A DNA stretch of 6,616 bases from CAKVLS01 sp045638465 (GCA_045638465.1 JAZUBK010000024.1:1-6616); one strand, 5' to 3'; shown: positions 1 through 5,978, counted from the stretch's first letter. Notes: a model not told the origin generated them from the sequence alone. Made by a program: numbers and translations.

Positions 1-161
1 CATTTAGTATAGAAATAGACGACGAACTTTATGAATATTCTACCCTTAATATAAATAGTGAAAATCATAAAAAAGCAATAAACTTTATTGAATATTTTAA
101 TCCATTTCAAGCTTTATCAAATAAAGAATTGTATAATAAAACAAATCTAGAAATAGAATAA
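1..161 (+). CDS. 3' end of an unrecognised protein gene (partial)
   Basis: An open frame enters from the left edge (first full codon at position 3) and runs 52 codons to a TAA at 159-161. The visible C-terminus starts FSIEIDDELYEYSTL and ends NKTNLEIE. It is acidic and polar, with an amphipathic stretch near KKAINFIEYFNPF, and has no transmembrane segment or recognisable motif. The stop codon touches the start of a perfect terminator hairpin, which supports this being a genuine gene end. The tail is too short to assign a family. The start, the length and any upstream operon partners lie outside the window. I do not recognise it, and I infer only that it is a coding 3' end. Confidence 0.7.
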   Translation, partial: FSIEIDDELYEYSTLNINSENHKKAINFIEYFNPFQALSNKELYNKTNLEIE

Positions 162-192
162 AAAAAACACCTAAATTAATAGGTGTTTTTTT
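161..192. terminator. Bidirectional Rho-independent terminator between convergent genes
   Basis: A perfect 13-bp inverted repeat (arms 161-173 and 180-192) closes a 6-nt AATTAA loop. The outer 7 pairs are A:T, so each strand ends in a run of seven U residues after the core ACACCTA/TAGGTGT stem. It sits immediately after the TAA of the left plus-strand gene and 25 bp beyond the stop of the minus-strand gene. It can therefore terminate transcription from both sides. Confidence 0.88.
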
Positions 193-217
193 ATTTATGT
201 CGTAAAATGTCGAATTT

Positions 218-928
218 TTATAATGCAGCTCCACAACCAGAACATCTCTTATCATTTTTATTAACTTTTGTATTGCAATAAGGACATTTTATTGTATCGC
301 CTACAGGTTTATTTTTTATTTTTGTTAAAGTATCTTGGATATTAGATACGTGATTTGAAGTTTTCTTTTTTAATATGTTATAAACAATAGTTAAAGTAAG
401 CGATGCTAAAAAGCAAAGAACTGAAACTATAACTAAAGGTAAAAACAAACTTAAAAGCATCTTACCATACATTGTGGTTAATAAACAAAAATTTGATTCG
501 TTAGAGTTAAAATAAATACTAGCACATCTTGAAAAATATGTATTTGAAGAAAAATTATAATCAATATCAAATTCTATTCCTTGCTCTATTGATTCATTAA
601 TCAAAAATTCTTCTGAATTTGCGCTATATGATGTATTGTCTTCATCTCTTAAAAGATAAAAAACCATTTCGCCATTATCAAAAGAATAAGTCTTTGATAT
701 AAAAGACCCTTTGATATTATAGTTGTATACTACATCTTCGCCTGAGTCATCTTTACTTATTAATTTTAATTCAAAATCATTTGTTATTTCAAAATCTTTT
801 GATGTCAAATTAGATATATAAAGCCACGAAACAAAAGCCCCAATAGAGCATAAAAAAGTTATAAAAAACAAAATTATACTAGCAATTTTTAGGCTGACAA
901 TTCTATTAAAAGTTTTTTCAAAAGACAT
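218..928 (-). CDS. Two-TM membrane protein with C-terminal zinc ribbon, function unknown
   Basis: This is a 236-residue protein. The N-terminus is basic (KTFNRIVSLK) and followed by a hydrophobic segment at about residues 14-38. A polar, acidic region follows at about 40-154, then a second strong transmembrane segment at about 156-184, then KKK and a lysine-rich linker. The C-terminus holds a four-cysteine zinc ribbon (C215-P-Y-C218 and C229-S-G-C232, ending GCGAAL). By the positive-inside rule, both termini are cytoplasmic and the roughly 115-residue middle domain is outside. Two cysteines there (C135, C148) could form a disulfide. The ATG is favoured because an AGGGGG Shine-Dalgarno sequence lies about 8 nt upstream. 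The gene is divergent from gyrB and convergent with the left gene, so it is probably monocistronic. Such ribbons are common in uncharacterised Firmicute membrane proteins, usually at the N-terminus. I do not recognise the outer domain and assign no function. Confidence 0.85.
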   Translation of the reverse strand: MSFEKTFNRIVSLKIASIILFFITFLCSIGAFVSWLYISNLTSKDFEITNDFELKLISKDDSGEDVVYNYNIKGSFISKTYSFDNGEMVFYLLRDEDNTSYSANSEEFLINESIEQGIEFDIDYNFSSNTYFSRCASIYFNSNESNFCLLTTMYGKMLLSLFLPLVIVSVLCFLASLTLTIVYNILKKKTSNHVSNIQDTLTKIKNKPVGDTIKCPYCNTKVNKNDKRCSGCGAAL

Positions 929-955
929 AAAATAATCCCCCTTATTTTTGACTAA

Positions 956-983
956 ATTTTAGCATAAATAATTGGATTTTCAA
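956..983 (-). promoter_or_regulatory. Promoter for the zinc-ribbon membrane protein gene
   Basis: Read on the minus strand, TTGAAA (978-983) is followed by a 16-bp spacer and TAAAAT (956-961). TGC directly precedes the -10, making it an extended -10. Transcription would start near 949, giving a leader of about 20 nt that contains the AAGGGGG ribosome binding site at 937-943. A second TATAAT (minus strand, 1004-1009) lies farther upstream but has only a weak -35, so it is less likely. This is a sequence match only. Confidence 0.6.
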
Positions 984-1070
984 AGTAAAATAATATCTAA
1001 AAAATTATAATAGTAAATATTACAAAAACTACAAAATTTATAAAGCATAAAAAAGAGTAACAACTGCGTA

Positions 1071-1166
1071 TTTCCGCCGTATATTAGATTTTTGACACTG
1101 TTTAGTGATTTTACTACTTTTATGGTTTATAATAATACTTGCCATATAACCAAAATAACGGCGAAA
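1071..1166. repeat. Imperfect GC-rich inverted repeat flanking the distal gyrB promoter
   Basis: TTTCCGCCGT (1071-1080) is the reverse complement of ACGGCGAAA (1158-1166) apart from one extra C. The CGCCGT/ACGGCG cores are the only GC-rich hexamers in a region that is otherwise nearly all A and T. The arms sit about 20 bp upstream of the -35 and about 40 bp downstream of the -10 of the distal promoter. Operator use is inference only; chance is possible at this length. Confidence 0.35.
1092..1120 (+). promoter_or_regulatory. Distal gyrB promoter (P1)
   Basis: A perfect consensus -35 TTGACA (1092-1097) is followed by a 17-bp spacer and TACTTT (1115-1120), a -10 that keeps the key TA...T positions. 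The predicted start is near 1127, giving a gyrB leader of about 160 nt. A separate TATAAT at 1128-1133 lacks a correctly spaced -35. The strong -35 makes this a credible housekeeping sigma promoter. Confidence 0.55.
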
Positions 1167-1211
1167 TTTGTAAAAAAATTTAAAAAACTACTTTATTATA
1201 TATATATAATA

Positions 1212-1220
1212 TGTTATAAT
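1212..1220 (+). promoter_or_regulatory. Proximal gyrB promoter (P2), extended -10
   Basis: TGT-TATAAT (1212-1220) is a perfect -10 with the TGn extension. The -35 region at about 1192-1197 (TTTATT) is poor, but extended -10 promoters tolerate that. Predicted start near 1227 gives a leader of about 60 nt. The surrounding AT alternation (TATATATATAATATG) should melt readily and could make activity sensitive to supercoiling, which would suit gyrase autoregulation. That last point is inference. Confidence 0.6.
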
Positions 1221-1277
1221 ATATGCGTAGAATTGATATTCTAATTTTTTGCTCAAAAAACATAGCAAATTTATAGC

Positions 1278-1282
1278 GAGGT
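1278..1282 (+). promoter_or_regulatory. gyrB ribosome binding site
   Basis: GAGGT lies 4 nt before the ATG at 1287. It is the only purine-rich anti-SD match in the leader. No other in-frame start codon lies between it and the conserved gyrase N-terminus, so it fixes the lysine-rich N-terminal extension as translated. The spacing is short and the match only five bases, noticeably weaker than the downstream AAGGAGGT sites. Confidence 0.7.
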
Positions 1283-1286
1283 AAAA

Positions 1287-3236
1287 ATGAAAAAAGATGA
1301 TGCTGAAAAAATAAAAAAGGACGAAGAAACACTTACAAAATCTAAAAAGTATACCGAAGATGATATACAAGTTTTGGAAGGATTAGAACCAGTAAGAAAA
1401 CGTCCTGGTATGTATATAGGCTCTACAGATGAGCGTGGCCTTCACCATCTTATCACTGAGATTGTAGACAATAGTATTGACGAGGCACTAGCTGGTTATT
1501 GCGATAAGATCATAGTTAGCCTAAACAAAGACGGATCAGTAACCGTAACAGATAACGGCCGTGGTATTCCTACAGGTATGCACAAAACTGAAAAGAAATC
1601 TGCCGTAGAAGTAGTACTTACAAAACTTCACGCTGGTGGTAAATTCGGTGGCGAAGGATACAAAATTTCTGGTGGTTTGCACGGTGTAGGTTTGTCAGTA
1701 GTTAACGCTTTGTCAAAAAAGCTAAAAGTAGAAATTTGGCAAAATAATATCTATTTCAAACAAGAGTACAAAACAGGTATTCCACAATACCCACTTAAAC
1801 AAATGGGCGAAACAAAAAATCGTGGTACAGCTGTTACATTCCTTCCTGACGAAGAGATTTTTGAAACAACAAACTTCAATTATGACACTCTAAAATCAAG
1901 ATTTAGAGAAATAGCTTTCTTAAATAAAGGTCTTACAATTGTTTTGCAAGATAAAAGAGAAGGCAGCGAAAAAGAAGATGAGTTTTATTTCAAAGGCGGA
2001 ATTGTTGAGTTTGTAGAGTTTTTGAACAAAGGTAAAGAAACACTATTCCCAGAGCCAGTTTATGTAAACAAAATCACAAAAACTAGCGAAGTAGAAATTT
2101 CTTTCCAATACAACGACGGATATAACGAAGTAATTAACGCATATGCAAACAACATCAACACTGAAGAAGGCGGTACACACCTTGTTGGTTTCAAAAATGC
2201 TTTAACAAAAGTTATTAACGACTACGCACAAAAAGCAAAAATTGTTAAAGAAAGCGAAAAGCTTAGTGGTGAAGATTGCAGAGAAGGTTTGACAGCAGTT
2301 ATCAGCGTAAAACTTCAAAACCCACAATTTGAAGGCCAAACAAAAACAAAACTTGGCAATAGCGAAATGAGAACACTAGTTGAAAAAGCTTTGACTGATG
2401 TGTTTGGCGATTACCTAGAAGAAAACCCAAATGTAGCAAAAGAACTTATCTTAAAAAGCGTTTCTGCTCAAAGAGCAAGAGATGCAGCACGTAAAGCAAA
2501 AGAACTTACTAGAAGAAAAGGTGTTCTTGAGTCAACTACACTTCCTGGTAAACTTGCTGACTGTAGTGAACGTGACCCTTCAAAGTGCGAAATCTTTATC
2601 GTAGAGGGTGACTCTGCGGGTGGTACTGCAAAGACAGGTCGTGACAGAAGATATCAAGCAATCCTTCCACTTCGTGGTAAAATCTTGAACGTAGAAAAAA
2701 CAAGACTTGGTAGAGTACTAGAAAATAACGAAATCAAATCAATGATTACAGCCTTTGGTTGTGGTATACATAACGAATACAAAGAAGAAAAACTAAGATA
2801 TAACAAAATTATTTGTATGACCGATGCTGACGTAGACGGAAGCCATATCAGAATCTTACTTTTAACATTCTTCTTTAGATTTATGAAACCACTTATCGAA
2901 AATGGCCATGTATTTATCGCACAACCACCACTATACAAAATAGCCCGTGGTAAAGATATAAAATATGTTTATAGCGACGAAGAGTTAGAAAAAGCACTAG
3001 ACGCTATGGGCAGAAAGGGTATTGAAATCCAAAGATACAAAGGTCTTGGTGAAATGAGCGAAGAACAACTATGGCAAACAACAATGAGTCCAGAAAACAG
3101 AACACTTTTGCGTGTTCGTATGGAAGACGCTATGGAAGCCGATGGTATCTTTAGTACACTTATGGGCGAAAACCCAGAACTTAGAAGACAATTTATCGAA
3201 GAAAATGCAACTTTGGTAAAAGACCTTGACATCTAG
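1287..3236 (+). CDS. gyrB: DNA gyrase subunit B (ATPase/TOPRIM)
   Basis: This 649-residue protein is the ATP-binding subunit of type IIA topoisomerase. With GyrA it forms the cytoplasmic A2B2 enzyme that adds negative supercoils. After a charged extension of about 20 residues come the GHKL ATPase motifs: E58 (general base) and N62, DNGRGIP 89-95, LHAGGKF 114-120, GGLHGVG 129-135 and T181. The transducer QTK loop is Q351-T352-K353. The TOPRIM motifs follow: EGDSAGG from E440, PLRGKILNVEK 461-471, DADVDG 513-518 and QRYKGLGEM 582-590. The C-terminal NATLVKDLDI and the KLADCSERDP stretch mark GyrB rather than ParE. The length fits Gram-positive GyrB. One oddity: the residue aligning with E. coli Arg136, a coumarin contact, is Gln152. 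gyrA follows after 19 bp, so the two are surely an operon. Codons become richer in C-ending forms along the gene, consistent with high expression. Confidence 0.98.
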   Translation: MKKDDAEKIKKDEETLTKSKKYTEDDIQVLEGLEPVRKRPGMYIGSTDERGLHHLITEIVDNSIDEALAGYCDKIIVSLNKDGSVTVTDNGRGIPTGMHKTEKKSAVEVVLTKLHAGGKFGGEGYKISGGLHGVGLSVVNALSKKLKVEIWQNNIYFKQEYKTGIPQYPLKQMGETKNRGTAVTFLPDEEIFETTNFNYDTLKSRFREIAFLNKGLTIVLQDKREGSEKEDEFYFKGGIVEFVEFLNKGKETLFPEPVYVNKITKTSEVEISFQYNDGYNEVINAYANNINTEEGGTHLVGFKNALTKVINDYAQKAKIVKESEKLSGEDCREGLTAVISVKLQNPQFEGQTKTKLGNSEMRTLVEKALTDVFGDYLEENPNVAKELILKSVSAQRARDAARKAKELTRRKGVLESTTLPGKLADCSERDPSKCEIFIVEGDSAGGTAKTGRDRRYQAILPLRGKILNVEKTRLGRVLENNEIKSMITAFGCGIHNEYKEEKLRYNKIICMTDADVDGSHIRILLLTFFFRFMKPLIENGHVFIAQPPLYKIARGKDIKYVYSDEELEKALDAMGRKGIEIQRYKGLGEMSEEQLWQTTMSPENRTLLRVRMEDAMEADGIFSTLMGENPELRRQFIEENATLVKDLDI

Positions 3237-3244
3237 GATTTAAC

Positions 3245-3248
3245 GGAG
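3245..3248 (+). promoter_or_regulatory. gyrA ribosome binding site
   Basis: GGAG lies 7 nt before the ATG at 3256, inside the 19-bp gyrB-gyrA spacer. There is no room for a terminator, and I see no promoter. gyrA is therefore translated from the gyrB transcript with its own initiation site. Confidence 0.75.
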
Positions 3249-3255
3249 TGAAAGT

Positions 3256-5742
3256 ATGAAAAAAAGAGATTATTCAGAAGAACTAGAAAAAATTGAAGAC
3301 AAAACAATATACAAAGATATAGAAATAGACGACGAGCTAAAGAAATCATTTATTGCCTACGCTATGGCAGTAAACGTATCAAGAGCGATTCCTGATGTAA
3401 GAGACGGTCTAAAACCAGTACATAGAAGAATTCTTTATGCTATGGGAGAACTAAACCTATCTAACGATAAACCTTATAGAAAATGTGCCCGTATCGTCGG
3501 TGACGTACTTGGTAAATTCCACCCACACGGTGACAGTGCAGTATATGAGGCTTTGGTTAGACTTGCCCAAAACTTCTCTATCAGATGCCCACTAGTTGAT
3601 GGTCAAGGTAACTTTGGTAGTATCGACGGCGACCCAGCCGCAGCTCAAAGATATACCGAAGCAAGACTTAGCAAAATTGCTGGAGAAATGCTTAGAGATA
3701 TCGAAAAAGAAACTGTTGATTTTTACCCTAACTTTGACGGAACACTTCAACAACCATCAGTACTACCTAGTAGATTCCCTAACCTACTTGTAAATGGTGC
3801 AGACGGTATCGCCGTAGGTATGGCAACTAATATTCCACCTCACAACCTAGGCGAAGTAATTGATGGTGTTATCGCTATGATAGATAACCCAGAAATTGAT
3901 ATCGAAGAACTTATCAAGATTATTCCTGCTCCAGACTACCCAACCAAAGGTCTTATTATGGGTAGAGCCTCTGTAAAGAACGCATATCGTACAGGTAGAG
4001 GCAATATCGTTGTTAGAGCAAGAACAGATATCGAAGTAGACGATAGAACAGGTAAACAAAAAATTATCGTTACCGAGCTTCCTTACCAAGTAAACAAAGC
4101 AAAACTTGTAGAATATATCGCAAGTTTGGTTAGAGACAAAAAGATCGAAGGAATCTCAGATCTTAGAGACGAAAGCGGTAGAGAAGGTATGCGTATCGTT
4201 ATCGAACTTAAAAAAGACGTAAACGCTCAAGTTGTACTAAACCTTCTTTACAAACATACACAAATGCAACAAGGCAGCGGAATTATCTTCCTTGCTTTGG
4301 TTAATAACGAGCCTAAGATTTGTAACCTAAAAGAAATGCTTTATCACTACCTAGAGCACCAAAAAGAAGTTATTTTGCGTAGAACAAAATACGATCTAGA
4401 GAGAGCGCAAGAAAGAGCGCATATCTTAGAAGGTTTGGTTATAGCTCTTAAAAACATTGATAAAGTTATCAAAATTATCAAATCAAGCCAAGATAGAGTA
4501 GACGCATGTGAAAAACTTTGCGCAAACTTTACTTTGACCGAAAAACAAGCAGGTGCTATCCTTGATATGAAACTTCAAAGATTGACAAGTCTTGAAGTTT
4601 ACAAGATCGAAGAAGAACTAAAAGAACTTCACGAAAAGATTGCAGAATACAAGAGCATCATTCGTAGCGAAGCTAAAGTACTTGCTATCGTAAAAACAGA
4701 ACTTCTTGAAATCAAAGAAAAATACGCAACACCACGTGTTAGCGAAATCTGTATTGACGAAGGCGAACTAGATATTGAAGACTTTATCGAAAAAGAAGAA
4801 GTTATGATATCTCTTACTCACTTTGGTTATGTAAAAAGACAACCTATCACCGAATACCGTGCTCAAAAACGTGGCGGCGTAGGTGTATCTGGACACAAGA
4901 CCAAAGAAGAAGACTTTGTAGAAACAATGTTTGTATCATCAACACACGACGACCTACTATTCTTCACAAGCAAAGGTAAAGTATTTAGCAAAAAAGCATA
5001 CTTTATACCAGAAGCTCAAAAAGCAGCCAAAGGCAGAGCGATTGTAAACCTACTTCAACTAGAAGAAGGCGAAACAGTAACTACTATCCTTCGTATAGAG
5101 CCAAATACAAAAGGTTACCTAATGATGGCAACTAAAGAAGGCTTAATCAAAAAGACCGACCTTCAAGAGTTTTCAAATATCAGAAAAGTAGGTAAGATAG
5201 CTATTAAACTTAGCGACACAGATAGTTTGATTTCTGTTCAAATCACTAATGGCAGAGACGAAATATTGGTGGCAAGTCACGAAGGTAAATGTATCAGATT
5301 TAGCGAAGAAGACGTAAGACCTATGGGTAGAGATACTCAAGGTGTTCGTAGTATAAAACTTGACGGAAAAGACTACGTAGTAGATATGGCCGTAATCAAA
5401 AACGGTAGCCAAATCTTGACTATCTCAGAAAACGGTTTTGGTAAACGTAGTGATCCATCAGACTACAGACTACAAACCCGTGGCGGTAAAGGTATCAAAG
5501 CTGGTGTGTTTAACGCAAAAACAGGTAAACTAGTTAACCTAAAACAAGTTAAAAATAACGAAGACGTAATCATTATTACAGACAACGGCACAATCATAAG
5601 ACTAGAGGCAACCGAAATTAGCAAGATTGGTCGTGATACTCAAGGTGTAAGAATAATGAGAATTAAAGACGATAACTACAAAGTAGTTTGCGCATCAGTA
5701 ACCGAACACGAAGAAATTGAAGACGACGAAACAGAAGAATAA
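3256..5742 (+). CDS. gyrA: DNA gyrase subunit A (DNA cleavage and wrapping)
   Basis: This 828-residue protein is the DNA breakage-reunion subunit of gyrase. The winged-helix/tower region opens with DVRDGLKPVHRRILYAM (47-63). The quinolone-resistance region spans about 78-110 (ARIVGDVLGKFHPHGDS), with Ser94 and Glu98 at the E. coli Ser83 and Asp87 positions. This is the usual quinolone-susceptible configuration. The catalytic pair is Arg132-Tyr133 in QRYTEAR, and Ile185 matches the DNA-intercalating Ile174. A coiled-coil tower lies around 365-495. The C-terminal beta-pinwheel runs from about 512 to 815. Its GyrA box reads QKRGGVG (537-543), with Val542 replacing the usual Lys or Arg. A second box-like QTRGGKG is at 740-746. 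The protein ends in an acidic tail (817-828, EHEEIEDDETEE). The N-terminal core has unusual YAMAVNV where YAMSVIV is typical. The gene ends in tandem TAA TAA and is followed by a strong terminator. Confidence 0.98.
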   Translation: MKKRDYSEELEKIEDKTIYKDIEIDDELKKSFIAYAMAVNVSRAIPDVRDGLKPVHRRILYAMGELNLSNDKPYRKCARIVGDVLGKFHPHGDSAVYEALVRLAQNFSIRCPLVDGQGNFGSIDGDPAAAQRYTEARLSKIAGEMLRDIEKETVDFYPNFDGTLQQPSVLPSRFPNLLVNGADGIAVGMATNIPPHNLGEVIDGVIAMIDNPEIDIEELIKIIPAPDYPTKGLIMGRASVKNAYRTGRGNIVVRARTDIEVDDRTGKQKIIVTELPYQVNKAKLVEYIASLVRDKKIEGISDLRDESGREGMRIVIELKKDVNAQVVLNLLYKHTQMQQGSGIIFLALVNNEPKICNLKEMLYHYLEHQKEVILRRTKYDLERAQERAHILEGLVIALKNIDKVIKIIKSSQDRVDACEKLCANFTLTEKQAGAILDMKLQRLTSLEVYKIEEELKELHEKIAEYKSIIRSEAKVLAIVKTELLEIKEKYATPRVSEICIDEGELDIEDFIEKEEVMISLTHFGYVKRQPITEYRAQKRGGVGVSGHKTKEEDFVETMFVSSTHDDLLFFTSKGKVFSKKAYFIPEAQKAAKGRAIVNLLQLEEGETVTTILRIEPNTKGYLMMATKEGLIKKTDLQEFSNIRKVGKIAIKLSDTDSLISVQITNGRDEILVASHEGKCIRFSEEDVRPMGRDTQGVRSIKLDGKDYVVDMAVIKNGSQILTISENGFGKRSDPSDYRLQTRGGKGIKAGVFNAKTGKLVNLKQVKNNEDVIIITDNGTIIRLEATEISKIGRDTQGVRIMRIKDDNYKVVCASVTEHEEIEDDETEE

Positions 5743-5800
5743 TAAGCAAAAATATCTTCGACTACTCAAAAACAAAATTTCAAAATAAATATTCATAAAC

Positions 5801-5838
5801 AAAAAAAAGATAAGTGAAAAACCACTTATCTTTTTTTT
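5801..5838. terminator. gyrBA operon terminator, bidirectional structure
   Basis: A perfect 16-bp inverted repeat (5801-5816 and 5823-5838) closes a 6-nt AAAAAC loop. The inner core GATAAGTG/CACTTATC is flanked by eight A:T pairs, giving a run of eight U residues downstream on either strand. It lies 58 bp after the gyrA stop and ends gyrBA transcription. It would equally stop any leftward transcript from the 5840-5900 region, although no credible leftward gene is visible. The 5743-5800 stretch before it shows nothing recognisable. Confidence 0.92.
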
Positions 5839-5876
5839 ATACCACCCCCGATGTCCCAAAAAAGTCCTTTGGTATA
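5838..5876. repeat. GC-rich island with nested inverted repeats, possible operator
   Basis: TATACCA (5838-5844) and TGGTATA (5870-5876) form a perfect 7-bp inverted repeat. The arm centres are 32 bp apart, close to three helical turns. A second pair, CCAAA (5856-5860) and TTTGG (5868-5872), uses the same right-hand bases and could form an alternative pairing. Between the arms is a C-rich stretch (ACCCCCGATGTCCC), compositionally unlike the rest of the intergenic DNA. The right arm abuts the extended -10 of the downstream unit. Operator function is inference; a mobile-element end fragment is another possibility. Confidence 0.4.
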
Positions 5877-5885
5877 TGCTATACT
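5877..5885 (+). promoter_or_regulatory. Promoter of the small downstream operon (extended -10)
   Basis: TGC-TATACT (5877-5885) is a near-consensus extended -10. No good -35 lies 16-18 bp upstream, where the sequence is CAAAAA-like, so the promoter may be weak or dependent on an activator. The predicted start near 5892 leaves a leader of about 20 nt before the 21-codon ORF. It lies downstream of the gyrA terminator, so the following genes probably form their own transcription unit. Confidence 0.55.
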
Positions 5886-5896
5886 AAATAAAAAAC

Positions 5897-5902
5897 AAGG
5901 AG
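5897..5902 (+). promoter_or_regulatory. Ribosome binding site supporting the 21-codon ORF
   Basis: AAGGAG lies 10 nt before the ATG at 5913. It is a clean Shine-Dalgarno sequence in a non-coding leader. No other start codon is suitably spaced from it, so it is the main evidence that the very short ORF downstream is translated. Confidence 0.6.
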
Positions 5903-5912
5903 TAATAGATAT

Positions 5913-5978
5913 ATGCTTTGCTTATTTGGTTTTTTAGTATTTATAGTTAGCTTTTACAAAAATATAATGAAATGGTAA
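5913..5978 (+). CDS. Putative 21-residue hydrophobic membrane peptide
   Basis: A 21-codon ORF begins MLCLFGFLVFIVSFYK and ends NIMKW, with TAA at 5976-5978. Residues 2-15 are almost entirely hydrophobic, including five Phe, and form one possible short transmembrane helix. The C-terminus is basic (three Lys) with a final Trp. Support for translation comes from AAGGAG 10 nt upstream, an extended -10 promoter just before that, and the next gene's ribosome binding site 3 nt after the stop. The layout suggests it is the first cistron of an operon with the two paralogous genes. Small hydrophobic peptides with a charged tail include type I toxin-like peptides, membrane regulators and translated leader peptides. 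I cannot choose between these and recognise no specific family. It could also be a fortuitous ORF in AT-rich DNA. Confidence 0.45.
   Translation: MLCLFGFLVFIVSFYKNIMKW

Larger units (their letters stand above)
929..1286. other. Divergent intergenic region upstream of gyrB
   Basis: This gene-free stretch of about 358 bp separates the minus-strand zinc-ribbon gene from gyrB. It is extremely AT-rich and carries one leftward promoter and two candidate rightward promoters, listed separately. A short GC-rich inverted repeat flanks the distal rightward promoter (1071-1080 and 1158-1166). A small hairpin lies at the predicted 5' end of the proximal transcript (1228-1243). I see no tRNA, riboswitch or additional credible ORF. 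The short reverse ORF overlapping the start of gyrB has no ribosome binding site and a low-complexity composition. Confidence 0.7.

Noticed and set aside
8..25. 18-nt identity between the left partial gene and gyrA (8-25 and 3318-3335), both reading IEIDDEL in frame
   Set aside because: The identity stops abruptly on both sides and consists of common acidic and Ile codons. No further similarity is seen, so it is most likely chance rather than a duplication or attachment site.
197..212. Direct repeat ATGTCG at exactly 10-bp spacing
   Set aside because: Only six bases twice, lying between a terminator and a gene end with no promoter nearby. No regulatory role is supported.
1188..1370. Minus-strand 60-residue Phe/Ile/Tyr-rich ORF overlapping the gyrB start
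   Set aside because: Low-complexity composition from AT-rich DNA, no ribosome binding site, and it overlaps the promoter and the well-supported gyrB start.
2654..3232. Minus-strand ORFs inside gyrB (2654-2938 and 2969-3232)
   Set aside because: They are antisense shadows of the conserved TOPRIM and C-terminal coding sequence and have no independent start signals.
3596..4089. Alternative-frame ORFs inside gyrA (3596-3793 plus, 3847-4089 minus)
   Set aside because: They are shadows of the conserved gyrA frame, with no ribosome binding sites and no recognisable protein features. The same applies to 5173-5412 minus.
1287..5742. Identity as topoisomerase IV (parE/parC) because of the imperfect GyrA box
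   Set aside because: GyrB carries gyrase-type signatures (KLADCSERDP, NATLVKDLDI, KSAVEVVLT). GyrA has a full-length pinwheel with a recognisable box and an acidic tail, so gyrase is the better assignment.
5801..5868. Possible leftward small RNA (about 65 nt, G-rich) ending at the gyrA terminator hairpin
   Set aside because: The best minus-strand promoter match (TTGTTT at 5893-5898, 16 bp, TATACC at 5871-5876) is poor at the -10, so there is no solid support for transcription.
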